64,000 bases of DNA from Nocardia huaxiensis (GCF_013744875.1 NZ_CP059399.1:2418001-2482000), one strand, 5' to 3'. Numbered from the stretch's first letter, positions 8,641 through 16,945 are shown. Translations and numbers: made by a program. The notes: a model not told the origin generated them from the letters alone.

Positions 8641-9816
8641 TCAGCGGAAGGCTTTGGATCCGGTCAGCGCCTCGCCCAGCACCAGCTGATGCACCTCCGC
8701 CGTGCCCTCGTAGGTGAGCACCGACTCGAGGTTGTTGGCATGGCGCAGCACCGGATATTCGAGGGTGATGCCATTGGCCCCGAGGATGGTCCGGCATTCG
8801 CGCGCAATGGCGATGGCTTCCCGCGTGCTGTTGAGCTTGCCCGCGCTGACCTGCTCGCCGCGCAGCTCCCCGCGATCCTTCAGCCGGCCCAGGTGCAGCG
8901 CCAGCAGCTGCCCCTTGCCGAGCTCCACCGCCATATCCGCCAGCTTGGCCTGCGTCAGCTGGTACGCGGCCAGCGGCTTGTCGAACACCTCGCGCGTCTT
9001 GGCGTAATCGATTGTGGCGGAAAGACAGTCACGTGCCGCGCCCAGCGCACCGAAGATGATCCCGAACCGCGCCTCGCTCAAACAGCCCAGCGGAGCGGAC
9101 AATCCACGCCCATTGGGCAGCATCGCGTCCGCGGGCAACCGCACTCCGTCCAGCGACAGCTCGGCCGTGATCGACGCCCGCAGCGACAGCTTGTGATGCA
9201 TCTCCCGCGCACTGAATCCCGGTGTGTCCGTGGGGACTACGAACCCGCGAATCACCTGCTTCTCACCTTCGAGCGTCTGCGCCCACACGATCGCCACATC
9301 CGCCACGGACCCATTGGTGATCCACATCTTCGACCCGTCGAGGATCCAGTCGTCCCCGTCCCGCTTGGCCCGAGTCCGCATCCCGCCCGGATTCGACCCG
9401 AAATCGGGCTCGGTCAACCCGAAGCACCCGATCACCCGCCCCGCCGCCATCTCCGGCAGCCACCGCTGCTTCTGCTCCTCCGACCCGTACTTGTGCATGG
9501 CCGTCATGGCCAGCGACCCCTGCACCGAAACCAGCGACCGCACACCGGAATCCACGGCCTCCACCTCCATGCAGGCCAGCCCGTACGCGGTAGCCGAGGT
9601 CCCCGCGCACCCGTACCCCTCCAGGTGCATCCCCAACAGCCCGAGCTTCCCCAGCTCCGGTGCGATCTCCCGCACCGGGAACGTCCCCGCCTCGAACCAC
9701 TCCGCCACATTCGGCCGCAGCCGCTCCGCCCCGAACGCGCGCACAGTGTCGCGAATGTCCTTCTCCTCATCGGAGAGCAGGGAGTCGATAGCGAAGAGTT
9801 CGTCCACGGTGACCAT
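8641..9816 (-). CDS. gcdH: Acyl-CoA dehydrogenase, glutaryl-CoA dehydrogenase type
   Basis: The 391-residue FAD enzyme has the full acyl-CoA dehydrogenase layout: an N-terminal helical domain, a beta domain with FGLTEPDFGSNPGGM and WITNGSVADVAIVWA, and a C-terminal helical domain. The catalytic base is the glutamate of SVLTYEGTAEVHQLVLG, which together with VSVQGSLAM in the N-terminal half is the pattern of glutaryl-CoA dehydrogenases of lysine and tryptophan degradation. Length agrees with that group. General medium-chain acyl-CoA activity cannot be excluded. It is divergent from metB, with 142 bp between the starts. Confidence 0.85.
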   Translation of the reverse strand: MVTVDELFAIDSLLSDEEKDIRDTVRAFGAERLRPNVAEWFEAGTFPVREIAPELGKLGLLGMHLEGYGCAGTSATAYGLACMEVEAVDSGVRSLVSVQGSLAMTAMHKYGSEEQKQRWLPEMAAGRVIGCFGLTEPDFGSNPGGMRTRAKRDGDDWILDGSKMWITNGSVADVAIVWAQTLEGEKQVIRGFVVPTDTPGFSAREMHHKLSLRASITAELSLDGVRLPADAMLPNGRGLSAPLGCLSEARFGIIFGALGAARDCLSATIDYAKTREVFDKPLAAYQLTQAKLADMAVELGKGQLLALHLGRLKDRGELRGEQVSAGKLNSTREAIAIARECRTILGANGITLEYPVLRHANNLESVLTYEGTAEVHQLVLGEALTGSKAFR

Positions 9817-9958
9817 GGCCTCACCCTAGGAGCAGCGCCTCGCGCGGACAACGACCGAGGGCGCCCGGATGCGTGGAGCGGACCACGAAGCAGGTCCGGG
9901 ACAGTGAGGTTGGGCACCGCGAATCTGTGGCGATCCGTGCGCGCAATAGACTCGGCTC

Positions 9959-11104
9959 ATGAGCGATCAGCTGGGTTTCTCCACACGGGCCGTGCACGCC
10001 GGGTTCGATCCGGACCCTCAGACCGGTGCGGTGAACGTGCCCATCTACGCGAGTTCGACCTTCGCCCAGGATGGGGTGGGCGGGATGCGCGGCGGGTACG
10101 AGTACGCGCGCACCGGCAACCCGACCCGCACGGCGCTGGAGGCGAATCTGGCGGCGCTCGAATCGGGTACGTACGGGCGGGCTTTCGCCTCCGGTATGGC
10201 GGCCACCGACTGTGCGCTGCGCGCCAACCTGCGGCCCGGCGATCATCTGGTGATCCCGAACGACGCGTACGGCGGCACCTTCCGGCTCATCGACAAGGTC
10301 TTCACGCAGTGGGGGATCGAGTACTCGGTGGCGGCGGTCAATGACGCCGACGAGGTGGCCAAGGCCATGCGGCCCAACACCAAGCTGGTGTGGATCGAGA
10401 CGCCGACCAATCCGCTGCTGAACATCGGCGATATCGCGGCTATCGCGGATGTGGCGCACAAGGGTGGGGCGAAGCTGGTGGTGGACAACACCTTCGCGTC
10501 GCCGTACCTGCAGCAGCCGCTGCTGCTGGGCGCGGACATCGTCATCCACTCGACCACCAAGTACATCGGCGGGCACTCCGATGTGGTCGGCGGTGCGCTG
10601 ATCACCAACGATCAGGAGATGGACGCCAAGTTCGCCTTCCTGCAGAACGGTGCGGGCGCGGTGCCGGGTCCGATGGACGCGTTCCTGACCATGCGCGGCA
10701 TCAAGACCCTGGCCCTGCGCATGGACCGGCACTGCGACAACGCGGAGACCATCGCCGAATTCCTGTCCAATCACCCGAAGATCGCCCAGGTCATCTACCC
10801 GGGCCTGCCCGAGCACCCGGGCCACACCATCGCGCAGAAGCAGATGCGCCGCTTCGGCGGCATGATCTCGGTCCGCGTGCACGGCGGCAAGGAAGCCGCC
10901 CTGGACTTCTGCGCCCGCACCAAGCTCTTCACCCTCGCCGAGTCCCTCGGCGGCGTGGAATCCCTCATCGAGCACCCGGGCGCCATGACGCACGCCTCCA
11001 CGGCCGGCTCCGCCCTCGAGGTCCCCGCGGACCTCGTCCGCCTCTCGGTCGGCATCGAGGACATCAGCGACCTCCTCGCCGACCTGGAGCAAGCACTCTC
11101 CTAA
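9959..11104 (+). CDS. metB: Cystathionine gamma-synthase (or gamma-lyase)
   Basis: The 381-residue fold-type I PLP enzyme belongs to the Cys/Met metabolism family. The N-terminus carries STRAVHAGFDPDPQTGAVNV, YEYARTGNPTRTALE is the conserved substrate and PLP site, and the Schiff-base lysine is in IHSTTKYIGGHSDVVGG. SLGGVESLIEHPGAMTHAS is the C-terminal signature. In mycobacteria the gene in this position, next to cbs and greA, is metB, which makes cystathionine from an O-acyl-homoserine and cysteine and may also act as a lyase. With cbs it would let the cell move sulfur between cysteine and methionine. Confidence 0.93.
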   Translation: MSDQLGFSTRAVHAGFDPDPQTGAVNVPIYASSTFAQDGVGGMRGGYEYARTGNPTRTALEANLAALESGTYGRAFASGMAATDCALRANLRPGDHLVIPNDAYGGTFRLIDKVFTQWGIEYSVAAVNDADEVAKAMRPNTKLVWIETPTNPLLNIGDIAAIADVAHKGGAKLVVDNTFASPYLQQPLLLGADIVIHSTTKYIGGHSDVVGGALITNDQEMDAKFAFLQNGAGAVPGPMDAFLTMRGIKTLALRMDRHCDNAETIAEFLSNHPKIAQVIYPGLPEHPGHTIAQKQMRRFGGMISVRVHGGKEAALDFCARTKLFTLAESLGGVESLIEHPGAMTHASTAGSALEVPADLVRLSVGIEDISDLLADLEQALS

Positions 11105-11175
11105 CCCTCGGGGGGCTCTCAGGGGCTTTGCCCCCGAACCCCCCAGAGGCGCGGGCGAGGCTCGTCTCCGAACCC

Positions 11176-11217
11176 ACGACGAAGGGCCGCACCGAAGCCG
11201 GTGCGGCCCTTCGTCGT
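11176..11217 (+). terminator. Strong terminator after metB
   Basis: A near-perfect inverted repeat with arms of about 19 bp, beginning ACGACGAAGGGCCGCACCG, surrounds a three-base loop and is followed by TCT. It lies 72 bp after the metB stop codon, between convergent genes. Confidence 0.85.
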
Positions 11218-11237
11218 TCTCGCCCCGGACAGCAATG

Positions 11238-11268
11238 CGGCCCCCGGTCGCTGCATGACCGGGGGCCG
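11238..11268 (-). terminator. Terminator hairpin downstream of greA
   Basis: CGGCCCCCGGTC and GACCGGGGGCCG form a 12-bp perfect stem with a 7-base loop, 21 bp beyond the greA stop codon on the minus strand. Confidence 0.75.
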
Positions 11269-11289
11269 TGAAATCCGTGGTTCGAATTC

Positions 11290-11781
11290 CTAGCTGTGGT
11301 ACGGCTCCGCGCTCACCAGCGTCACCTTCATGGTGTTGCCGTTGGGCAGGGTGTATTCGCGGGTCTCGCCGACCTTGGCGTCGATGAGGGCGCCGCCCAG
11401 CGGGGAGCTCGGGGAGTAGGTTTCCAGGTCGGCGCGACCCAGACCCTCTTCGCGGGTCGCGATGAGGAAGGTTTCGGTGTCGGTTTCATCGCCGTCGTAA
11501 TAGACCTTGACGACGGAGCCGGGCAGCGCGACGCCGGACTTGGTCGGGGCAATGCCGACCTTGGCGTTGTTGAGGAGTTCCTGCAGCTGGCGGATGCGCG
11601 CCTCCTGCTGGCCCTGTTCCTCGCGCGCCGCGTGGTAGCCGCCGTTCTCCTTGAGATCGCCTTCTTCGCGACGCTCGTTGATCTCGGCCGCGATGACCGG
11701 ACGGTTGGCGATGAGCGCGTCGAGCTCGCCCTTGAGCCTCTCGTGCGACTCCGGTGTCAGCCAGGTCACTGTCTCAGTCAT
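11290..11781 (-). CDS. greA: Transcription elongation factor GreA
   Basis: The 163-residue protein rescues backtracked RNA polymerase by stimulating cleavage of the nascent transcript. The N-terminal coiled coil carries the acidic tip ([20 protein letters not shown], with the D/E pair that reaches the active site), followed by [18 protein letters not shown]. The C-terminal FKBP-like domain contains [17 protein letters not shown]. The ATG at 11781 has a GGGAG site 8 bases upstream and gives the usual MTET start; a GTG at 11790 is also in frame. The order metB-greA-DUF4307-mca is as in mycobacteria. Confidence 0.95.
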   Translation of the reverse strand: MTETVTWLTPESHERLKGELDALIANRPVIAAEINERREEGDLKENGGYHAAREEQGQQEARIRQLQELLNNAKVGIAPTKSGVALPGSVVKVYYDGDETDTETFLIATREEGLGRADLETYSPSSPLGGALIDAKVGETREYTLPNGNTMKVTLVSAEPYHS

Positions 11782-11966
11782 CTCGATCACTCCCTAGTAG
11801 TTGTCCCCGGCAGAGCCGGGATTCCCTGATACCCGCCGCTGAACCCCACCCGGAGGCAGGCACAACGACAGTGGACGGCTAGAGCGATCCTGGGGGAGAA
11901 TCCCGACAGCACCTGCCGCCAATGCAAGCAAACACGGCTCCGAACCCCGGAACCGTGTATCGGGCC

Positions 11967-11972
11967 ATTTTA
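11967..11972 (-). promoter_or_regulatory. Possible -10 element for greA
   Basis: On the minus strand TAAAAT stands in a locally AT-rich stretch about 190 bp upstream of the greA start. No convincing -35 hexamer was found, so this is only a suggestion. Confidence 0.25.
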
Positions 11973-12028
11973 GCACGATTTGCAAAGATGCAGGTAGAAG
12001 CATCAAAGCGGGTTGCGTACCGGACTTT

Positions 12029-12445
12029 TCACCCGGCGCGAAGGTAAGCGGGAACCTTGTCGCTACATCCGTAGATGTTCGCCGCGCCGGCGCGCTCGGT
12101 GGTGCGCAACCTCGTTGTGAGCCGGACAGTTCCGCTGTCGGAGGCCGGGACGAGAACTTCGCGGCGGCCGACCTCGGTGCTGTCACCGGTCAGGGCCCGA
12201 ACGTAGCAGACGATCGGTTTACCCGGATCCTTGCGGGTCACTTTGAAATCCACGTCGACCGTCGAGTCGTCGACCACGGTGTAGCCGAGGCGTTCGGGTT
12301 CGATGTCCTTGGGGCCGTAGGTGCGGTAGCCGAGGAAGGCGACCACGAGTCCCGCGACGATCACGAACGCGCCCAGGGCGTAGGGCAGCCAGCGGCGGTT
12401 CTTGCGCGGCGCGATTCCGTACCGGTCGGCCGGTCTTTCGCTCAT
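12029..12445 (-). CDS. DUF4307 membrane-anchored protein
   Basis: The 138-residue protein has a basic cytosolic N-terminus (APRKNRRWLP), one membrane helix at about 21-41 (ALGAFVIVAGLVVAFLGYRT) and an external domain with two cysteines (VCYVRAL and IYGCSDK) that could form a disulfide. Size, topology and position next to mca match the DUF4307 protein encoded by Rv1081c in M. tuberculosis. Its function is unknown; divergence from mca suggests only a conserved neighbourhood. The start is the ATG at 12445 (MSERPADRYG). Confidence 0.85.
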   Translation of the reverse strand: MSERPADRYGIAPRKNRRWLPYALGAFVIVAGLVVAFLGYRTYGPKDIEPERLGYTVVDDSTVDVDFKVTRKDPGKPIVCYVRALTGDSTEVGRREVLVPASDSGTVRLTTRLRTTERAGAANIYGCSDKVPAYLRAG

Positions 12446-12581
12446 GGCGCAACGCTCCCGGGGGGTAGGTCGGAACAAATGTCGGTCGGATGGAACTATA
12501 GGGAAGGAGATCGGACACCCCCTGCCCGGAGTCGGCGGAGAGCGATGAGGTGACAACTGTGATCGGTGAGGTGAACGAGAA

Positions 12582-13481
12582 GTGAGTGGTCTTCGCCTCA
12601 TGGCGGTACACGCCCACCCCGACGACGAATCCAGCAAGGGCGCGGCAACGACCGCCCGGTATGCGGCCGAGGGGAACGAGGTCCTCGTCGTCACGCTGAC
12701 CGGCGGGGAACGCGGCGACATCCTGAATCCCGCCATGGACACCCCTGGCATCAAGGACCGCATCGCCGAGGTGCGCCGCGAGGAGATGGCGGCCGCGGCC
12801 GACGCGCTCGGCGTGCGCCAGACCTGGCTCGGCTATGTGGATTCCGGTCTGCCGGAAGGTGATCCGCTGCCGCCACTACCCGAGGGCAGCTTCGCGCTGG
12901 TGCCCCTCGAGGAGGCCACCGAAGCGCTGGTGCGGGTCGTGCGCGAATTCAAGCCGCACGTCATCACCACCTACGACGAGATGGGCGGGTACCCGCATCC
13001 CGACCACATCATGTGCCACAAGGTGTCGGTCGCGGCCTACGAGGCGGCCGGAGATCCGGAGCAGTTCCCCGACGCGGGCGAACCCTGGACCCCGCTGAAG
13101 CTGTACTACAACCACGGCTTCAGCCTCACCCGGCTGGAGATCTTCGCCGACGAATACGAGCGCATCGGTGAACCGTTCCCCATGCAGGAGTGGATGGACC
13201 GGATGCGCAAGTTCGCCGCCGAACGCGGCGACATCATGGCCCGGGTGACCACCCAGGTGGAATGCGCCAAATACTTCCCCCAGCGTGACGACGCCCTGCG
13301 CGCGCACGCCACGCAGATCGACCCCAACGGGGCATTCTTCGCCATTCCGACGGAGATGCAGCAGCGGCTGTGGCCCACCGAGGAATTCGAACTGGCCAAG
13401 ACCCGGGTGAAGACCGCCATCCCGGAAACCGACCTGTTCGCGGGAATCGACGACGCCGACACCGAGGACCCCGACCGATGA
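12582..13481 (+). CDS. mca: Mycothiol S-conjugate amidase
   Basis: The 299-residue zinc enzyme cleaves mycothiol S-conjugates to a mercapturate and GlcN-Ins, detoxifying electrophiles and antibiotics in the cytosol. It belongs to the LmbE/PIG-L family. The metal ligands lie in [13 protein letters not shown] (H and D) and [10 protein letters not shown] (H), and [10 protein letters not shown] is the second conserved block. [20 protein letters not shown] near the C-terminus distinguishes Mca from the shorter deacetylase MshB. The GTG start at 12582 has GTGAACGAGAA upstream. The stop overlaps the next gene by 4 bases, so the two are translationally coupled. Confidence 0.95.
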   Translation: MSGLRLMAVHAHPDDESSKGAATTARYAAEGNEVLVVTLTGGERGDILNPAMDTPGIKDRIAEVRREEMAAAADALGVRQTWLGYVDSGLPEGDPLPPLPEGSFALVPLEEATEALVRVVREFKPHVITTYDEMGGYPHPDHIMCHKVSVAAYEAAGDPEQFPDAGEPWTPLKLYYNHGFSLTRLEIFADEYERIGEPFPMQEWMDRMRKFAAERGDIMARVTTQVECAKYFPQRDDALRAHATQIDPNGAFFAIPTEMQQRLWPTEEFELAKTRVKTAIPETDLFAGIDDADTEDPDR

Positions 13482-13750
13482 TCCTGACCCTGCTCGCCCA
13501 GTCCCCGACCAACCCGACCGGACCCGAGTTCGGCAAGGCGTCGCCGCTGGGGCTCGTCATCGTCCTGATTCTGCTCGCGGGCACGGTGCTGCTCATTCGC
13601 AATATGAACAAGCACATCAAGAACCTGCCCGCCACGTTCTCCCCGGAGAACCCGGAACCGGATCAGGAAGCCGACGAGGGCACCGAGCACGGAATCACCA
13701 AGCGGGAGAACGAGACCCCGAAGCCGGAGTCCTCGGACAGCTCCGCCTGA
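13478..13750 (+). CDS. Small single-pass membrane protein (Rv1083-like)
   Basis: The 90-residue protein has a short external N-terminus, one membrane helix at about 24-43 ([20 protein letters not shown]), then a basic [10 protein letters not shown] segment and an acidic, proline-rich tail. Its ATG at 13478 overlaps the mca stop codon (ATGA). This is the same arrangement as Rv1082-Rv1083 in M. tuberculosis, which is why I equate the two. The function is unknown. It is the last backbone gene before the accessory region. Confidence 0.85.
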   Translation: MILTLLAQSPTNPTGPEFGKASPLGLVIVLILLAGTVLLIRNMNKHIKNLPATFSPENPEPDQEADEGTEHGITKRENETPKPESSDSSA

Positions 13751-13766
13751 ACACTCAAATGGCTTG

Positions 13767-13794
13767 CGGCCCCGGTCCGGACGGACCGGGGCCG
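13767..13794 (+). terminator. Terminator of the mca operon
   Basis: CGGCCCCGGTCCG and CGGACCGGGGCCG form a 13-bp perfect stem around a two-base centre, 16 bp after the stop codon, followed by TCGTCT. Confidence 0.85.
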
Positions 13795-13851
13795 TCGTCT
13801 GTAAAGGGGGATGCCGGTCCGCGGCCGATCGCGACCCTGCATGATGGGCGA

Positions 13852-14562
13852 ATGCTTCCGACCGGCAATCTGGCTCAGGTGGAGCAGCGGCCCGCTGTGA
13901 TCCACACTCCGCTCGGCATCGTCGAATTCTCCGTGGCGCTGGGGCCCGATGCGCTGTCGGCGCAGCCGGATGCGGTGTGGCGCTTGGCCAACGGGGCGCA
14001 TCTGCATCGGTGGGAACGGCGCGGGGCGACGGTCGATCTGCTGCTCGGGCCCATCGAGGTGCCGGCGTGGGATGGTGGGGCGGCGGTGCCCACATGGGCG
14101 GCGGTGTGGCAGGTGGCGGCCGGTACAGGGATCTCGGGATTGATGGTGGCGGCCGAGTTGACCGGGCTGCCCGCCGAGGCGGACGGGGGCGCGGATCCGG
14201 GGGAGTGCCTGGCGGCGGTGACCGCGGATACCGAGCAGTTCACGGTGTCGATCGGCGGGCCGGACGACGAGTTGCTGTCCATGCAGGCCGCCGACGGCCG
14301 GTTGCTGCCGGGTGATTGGGTGGAGCTGCTGCCGACCGCCGACGCCGCCGGGTCCGGCGAATACGGTGTGCGGTATCAGGATTCGCTGCGGATCGCCTGG
14401 CATCTGCCGGGACTGGTTGCGCCGGAGGCGGTTCGGCTGTGCATCGCGACCGCGTGGGGCCCGCGCGACGACGAGCGCCCGGCGGCCTGGTTCGCGGTCG
14501 ACATTCCGCTCGATACCGCGTTCTCGCATCTCACCGCGGAGCCGATCGGCGACGAGAATTAG
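13852..14562 (+). CDS. Conserved hypothetical protein, 236 residues
   Basis: No family is recognised. The protein has no signal peptide or membrane helix. It is rich in Trp and acidic residues (VWRLANGAHLHRWERRG, DWVELLPTADAAGSG, RIAWHLPGLVAPEAVR) and looks like a compact alpha/beta cytosolic protein. The ATG at 13852 (MLPTGNLAQVEQ) is preferred because the upstream in-frame codons run through the preceding terminator. It is the first gene of the accessory block and is convergent with ro60. Third codon positions are GC-rich, so it is a real gene. Confidence 0.6.
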   Translation: MLPTGNLAQVEQRPAVIHTPLGIVEFSVALGPDALSAQPDAVWRLANGAHLHRWERRGATVDLLLGPIEVPAWDGGAAVPTWAAVWQVAAGTGISGLMVAAELTGLPAEADGGADPGECLAAVTADTEQFTVSIGGPDDELLSMQAADGRLLPGDWVELLPTADAAGSGEYGVRYQDSLRIAWHLPGLVAPEAVRLCIATAWGPRDDERPAAWFAVDIPLDTAFSHLTAEPIGDEN

Positions 14563-14784
14563 GGCATTCGTCCGATAGCTGGAGTGGCGCTGGGTTTCTA
14601 GGCTGATAGCCGGGTGTCGAAGCGCCCGCCCGATGTGGTTGGTGAGTGGCCCCCGGGTGGCGCGCGCTGAGACTTTCCGGCAGACCTCCCTTTGCCGGTG
14701 CCCCGCGCGAGGAGCCGGCAGCGCCCATCCCTCCCGGTTCCCCTTGGGGGTGGAGCCGGGGGCGCTACCGCCGCTCTTCGCGCC

Positions 14785-14830
14785 GAATTCGCCGCGCCCG
14801 CTCCTGGTTGCCAGCGGGCGCGGCGAATTC
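14785..14830 (-). terminator. Perfect 18-bp stem terminator after ro60
   Basis: Arms at 14785-14802 and 14813-14830, starting GAATTCGCCGCGCCCGCT, pair perfectly around a 10-base loop. The hairpin ends 5 bp beyond the ro60 stop codon. Confidence 0.8.
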
Positions 14831-14835
14831 ACCTC

Positions 14836-16458
14836 TCAGAACGGCCAATCCGCGTTCTCACCCGCCTCGATCAGCGGGATCATGGCGAACGCGGCATCGG
14901 ACAGGCCGCCGAAGGCGTGCCGGTTACGGGAACCGCTGGGGGCGTGGCCGTGGCGGTAGCCCGCCAGATTCCACGTGTACAGCGGCACCCGCGCGGGCAG
15001 CGCCCGGCCGACATCGTGGCCGGTGGCCTGCTCGTCGGTCAGGATGACCACACGGTCATGGCCGGCGAAGTGCCGGCGCACCGCACCGGCGGTGTCGGTG
15101 CCGCCGCCGATGAAGTAGCCGTCGGACTTCCACCGGTCCACCGCGCGCAACACCGATTCGCCTGCCCGCGTGGGGAATACCAGGCTGTCCGGGTAGGTCT
15201 GGTTGTACCAGCGGCCGCCCTGCGAATACGAGACGACATCGGCGTCCGCGCAGCGCGAGGCCAGCGCGAGGCCGAAAACCACTGCGGCATCCCAGAATCG
15301 CAGCGATCCGTCCTTGGAGAAGACGGATTCCATCGACCCGGAGGTGTCGATCAGGACCAGGGTGCGGCCGGGCAGCGCGGGCACCGAGGCCAGCGAGTGG
15401 TTCAGCGCCTGCTCCAGGGCGTGACCCCAGCGCAGCGACGGGGCCGCTCGGTACGCCGACAGGAACCGCATGGGCAGCTGCCGGGAGGCGGCGACCTGCG
15501 CGGGATCGGCAAGACGCGCAGCCACATCCACGGCCACGACGTCCGAGACTCCGGCCTCGTCGAAGTTCCGCAGATTTCTCAACGTCGCCATGTAGCCCAT
15601 GGAGGGGATCAGCGCCTCCCACACCTTCGAGTCCATCGGACCCTGCAGCCAGCCCGCGACCGACTCCCAGGTCATCCCGGCCGCGCGCAGGGTCTCCCGC
15701 ACCCGCTCCGGATTGCTGAACTGGTTGCGGCGCTTCGCGACCGGGATCGACAGCAGCGCTTCGCGGGCGCGCAGCATGGACAGTCCGTCCGGGATGGCCT
15801 TCTCGCGGTTGTGCCGGCGGTCGATGGCGTGCGCGAAAAGCGCACCCTGCCACGGCTTGTCGGCGGACGGTGCGGCGTGCACGAGTTCCAGCACGTCACC
15901 GAAGCGGATGCTGCGCGCGGCGCTGTCCCACTTGGCCAGTGCCCGTTCGTTGTACAGGCGGCCGACGGCATCGGCGATACCGCGCTTGACCGGCTTGGGC
16001 AGGGCGCGACCGTGATTGGCGTGCCAGTAGGCGATCAGCTCACCGGGTTCGTCAGCGCGCTGCAACACGGAATCGATGACCTGGCGCGACATTCCGGGCT
16101 GCTCGGCGACCAGCCGGGCCACGGTGAACTCGGCCGCGCCCACCAGGGCGGCGGAACGCATATTGGCCTCGGTGCGCAGCCAGCGCAGGAAGCGCGCGGT
16201 CCACTCCGGGTCGGTGAGCGTGGCCTCGTGGATCAGGGCCGCGTAGCGGCTGTCGCGGGCGGCGCCGCTCTCGTAGAAGGTGTTCTCGCCCACCATGTTC
16301 GACACCGCGAGCAGGAAGAGTTCGCTCTGCGGCGTGCGCTCGTAGCCGGGCGCGCCCTGGTGGGTGCGGCCGGACGGCAGCTGTGCGGATCGGACGGGCG
16401 AGGTCGCCGCGGTGGCGGCGATGGCGTAGCCGCTGGAACCATTGTTGAACTTGGCCAA
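14836..16458 (-). CDS. rsr: Ro60 orthologue (TROVE plus vWA domain), RNA-binding ring protein
   Basis: The 540-residue protein matches bacterial Ro60/Rsr in length and layout. Residues 1-345 are the helical TROVE domain that forms a ring and binds Y RNA on its outer face and misfolded RNA ends in its hole (SELFLLAVSNMVGENTFYE, FLRWLRTEANMRSAALVGAA, NREKAIPDGLSMLRAREALL). The C-terminal vWA-like domain has a complete MIDAS: VLIDTSGSMES, then IGGGTDTAGAV, then VVILTDEQATG. In other bacteria Rsr works with Y RNA and PNPase in RNA decay and stress survival. The start is TTG at 16458 with GGGGG upstream. Two Y RNA-like modules lie directly upstream on the same strand. Confidence 0.95.
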   Translation of the reverse strand: MAKFNNGSSGYAIAATAATSPVRSAQLPSGRTHQGAPGYERTPQSELFLLAVSNMVGENTFYESGAARDSRYAALIHEATLTDPEWTARFLRWLRTEANMRSAALVGAAEFTVARLVAEQPGMSRQVIDSVLQRADEPGELIAYWHANHGRALPKPVKRGIADAVGRLYNERALAKWDSAARSIRFGDVLELVHAAPSADKPWQGALFAHAIDRRHNREKAIPDGLSMLRAREALLSIPVAKRRNQFSNPERVRETLRAAGMTWESVAGWLQGPMDSKVWEALIPSMGYMATLRNLRNFDEAGVSDVVAVDVAARLADPAQVAASRQLPMRFLSAYRAAPSLRWGHALEQALNHSLASVPALPGRTLVLIDTSGSMESVFSKDGSLRFWDAAVVFGLALASRCADADVVSYSQGGRWYNQTYPDSLVFPTRAGESVLRAVDRWKSDGYFIGGGTDTAGAVRRHFAGHDRVVILTDEQATGHDVGRALPARVPLYTWNLAGYRHGHAPSGSRNRHAFGGLSDAAFAMIPLIEAGENADWPF

Positions 16459-16497
16459 TGGAATTCCCCCATGTGTTGCGGGGAGGCGGCAGCGCGT

Positions 16498-16631
16498 CGG
16501 CCCGAGATCGAAGCGACGACGGTCTGCGTTGCTACCACTACACTAACGCCGCTTTCACGGCGTGCCGGAATCGAACCGGCCCTGCCTGAACCCGAATCAG
16601 GTGAAGTAACCGTTGCCTGCGCACCGGGCCG
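16498..16631 (-). ncRNA. Y RNA-like module B (YrlA type) with permuted tRNA-Pro-like domain
   Basis: Read on the minus strand, the 134-nt module is closed by CGGCCCG (16631-16625) pairing with CGGGCCG (16504-16498) and, inside, by ACGGU (16613-16609) with ACCGU (16523-16519). Between them, tRNA parts appear in permuted order. First is an anticodon arm CCUGA-UUCGGGU-UCAGG (16601-16585, anticodon CGG). Next are a T arm GCCGG-UUCGAUU-CCGGC (16580-16564), acceptor strand ACGCCGU, a GAAA tetraloop and acceptor strand GCGGCGU (16552-16546). A weak D arm with the GG pair follows. Bacterial Y RNAs encoded beside Ro60 are known to carry tRNA-like domains. The 3' end lies about 40 nt before the ro60 start. 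Confidence 0.88.
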
Positions 16632-16634
16632 GTG

Positions 16635-16763
16635 CACGACGCCTCCCGAGATCTTCTGGTGCACACGGCGTTTGGTCGTTTCACATTGGAAATCCACGAA
16701 GTATCCGTATGCGGCGCACCGGGAGGTGCATGTGTTCCGCACGTGGGGTGCGGAAGTTTGTAG
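16635..16763 (-). other. Spacer between the two Y RNA modules, with two hairpins
   Basis: On the minus strand, TTCCGCAC/GTGCGGAA (16755-16735, 8-bp stem, 5-base loop) directly follows module A and could end or protect its 3' end. GCACC/GGTGC (16729-16716) follows. Further on, AGATCTCGGGAGGCG (around 16657-16640) repeats the motif GATCTCGG found at the 3' end of both modules, which may be a remnant of a third copy. No open reading frame with typical codon use is present. Confidence 0.5.
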
Positions 16764-16907
16764 GCGTCCGAGATCGAAGCGGAGACGGTACGTTTAGCTG
16801 CTCTGACCGACTGAGCTACTGGGCCCATGGGATTGGACCCAGGCGGGACTCGAACCCGCGACCTGCCCATTATGAGTGGAAGTAACCGTTTCCTACGCAC
16901 CGGACGC
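16764..16907 (-). ncRNA. Y RNA-like module A (YrlA type) with permuted tRNA-Met-like domain
   Basis: The 144-nt module (minus strand) is closed by GCGUCCG (16907-16901) with CGGACGC (16770-16764) and by ACGGU (16889-16885) with ACCGU (16789-16785). Inside, in permuted order, are an anticodon arm UCCA-CUCAUAA-UGGG (16880-16866, the exact anticodon loop of tRNA-Met, CAU) and a T arm GCGGG-UUCGAGU-CCCGC (16859-16843). Then come acceptor strand CUGGGUCC, an 8-base loop, acceptor strand GGGCCCAG (16826-16819), U8-A9 and a D arm GCUC-AGUCGGUCA-GAGC (16816-16800). D-loop GG and T-loop UUC allow the normal tRNA elbow. It starts 39 nt after the VOC gene upstream, so it may be processed from a longer transcript. 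Confidence 0.88.
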
Positions 16908-16945
16908 AGTTGGAACTGTAGCGAGACGAATTCGGCTCGCGCATC

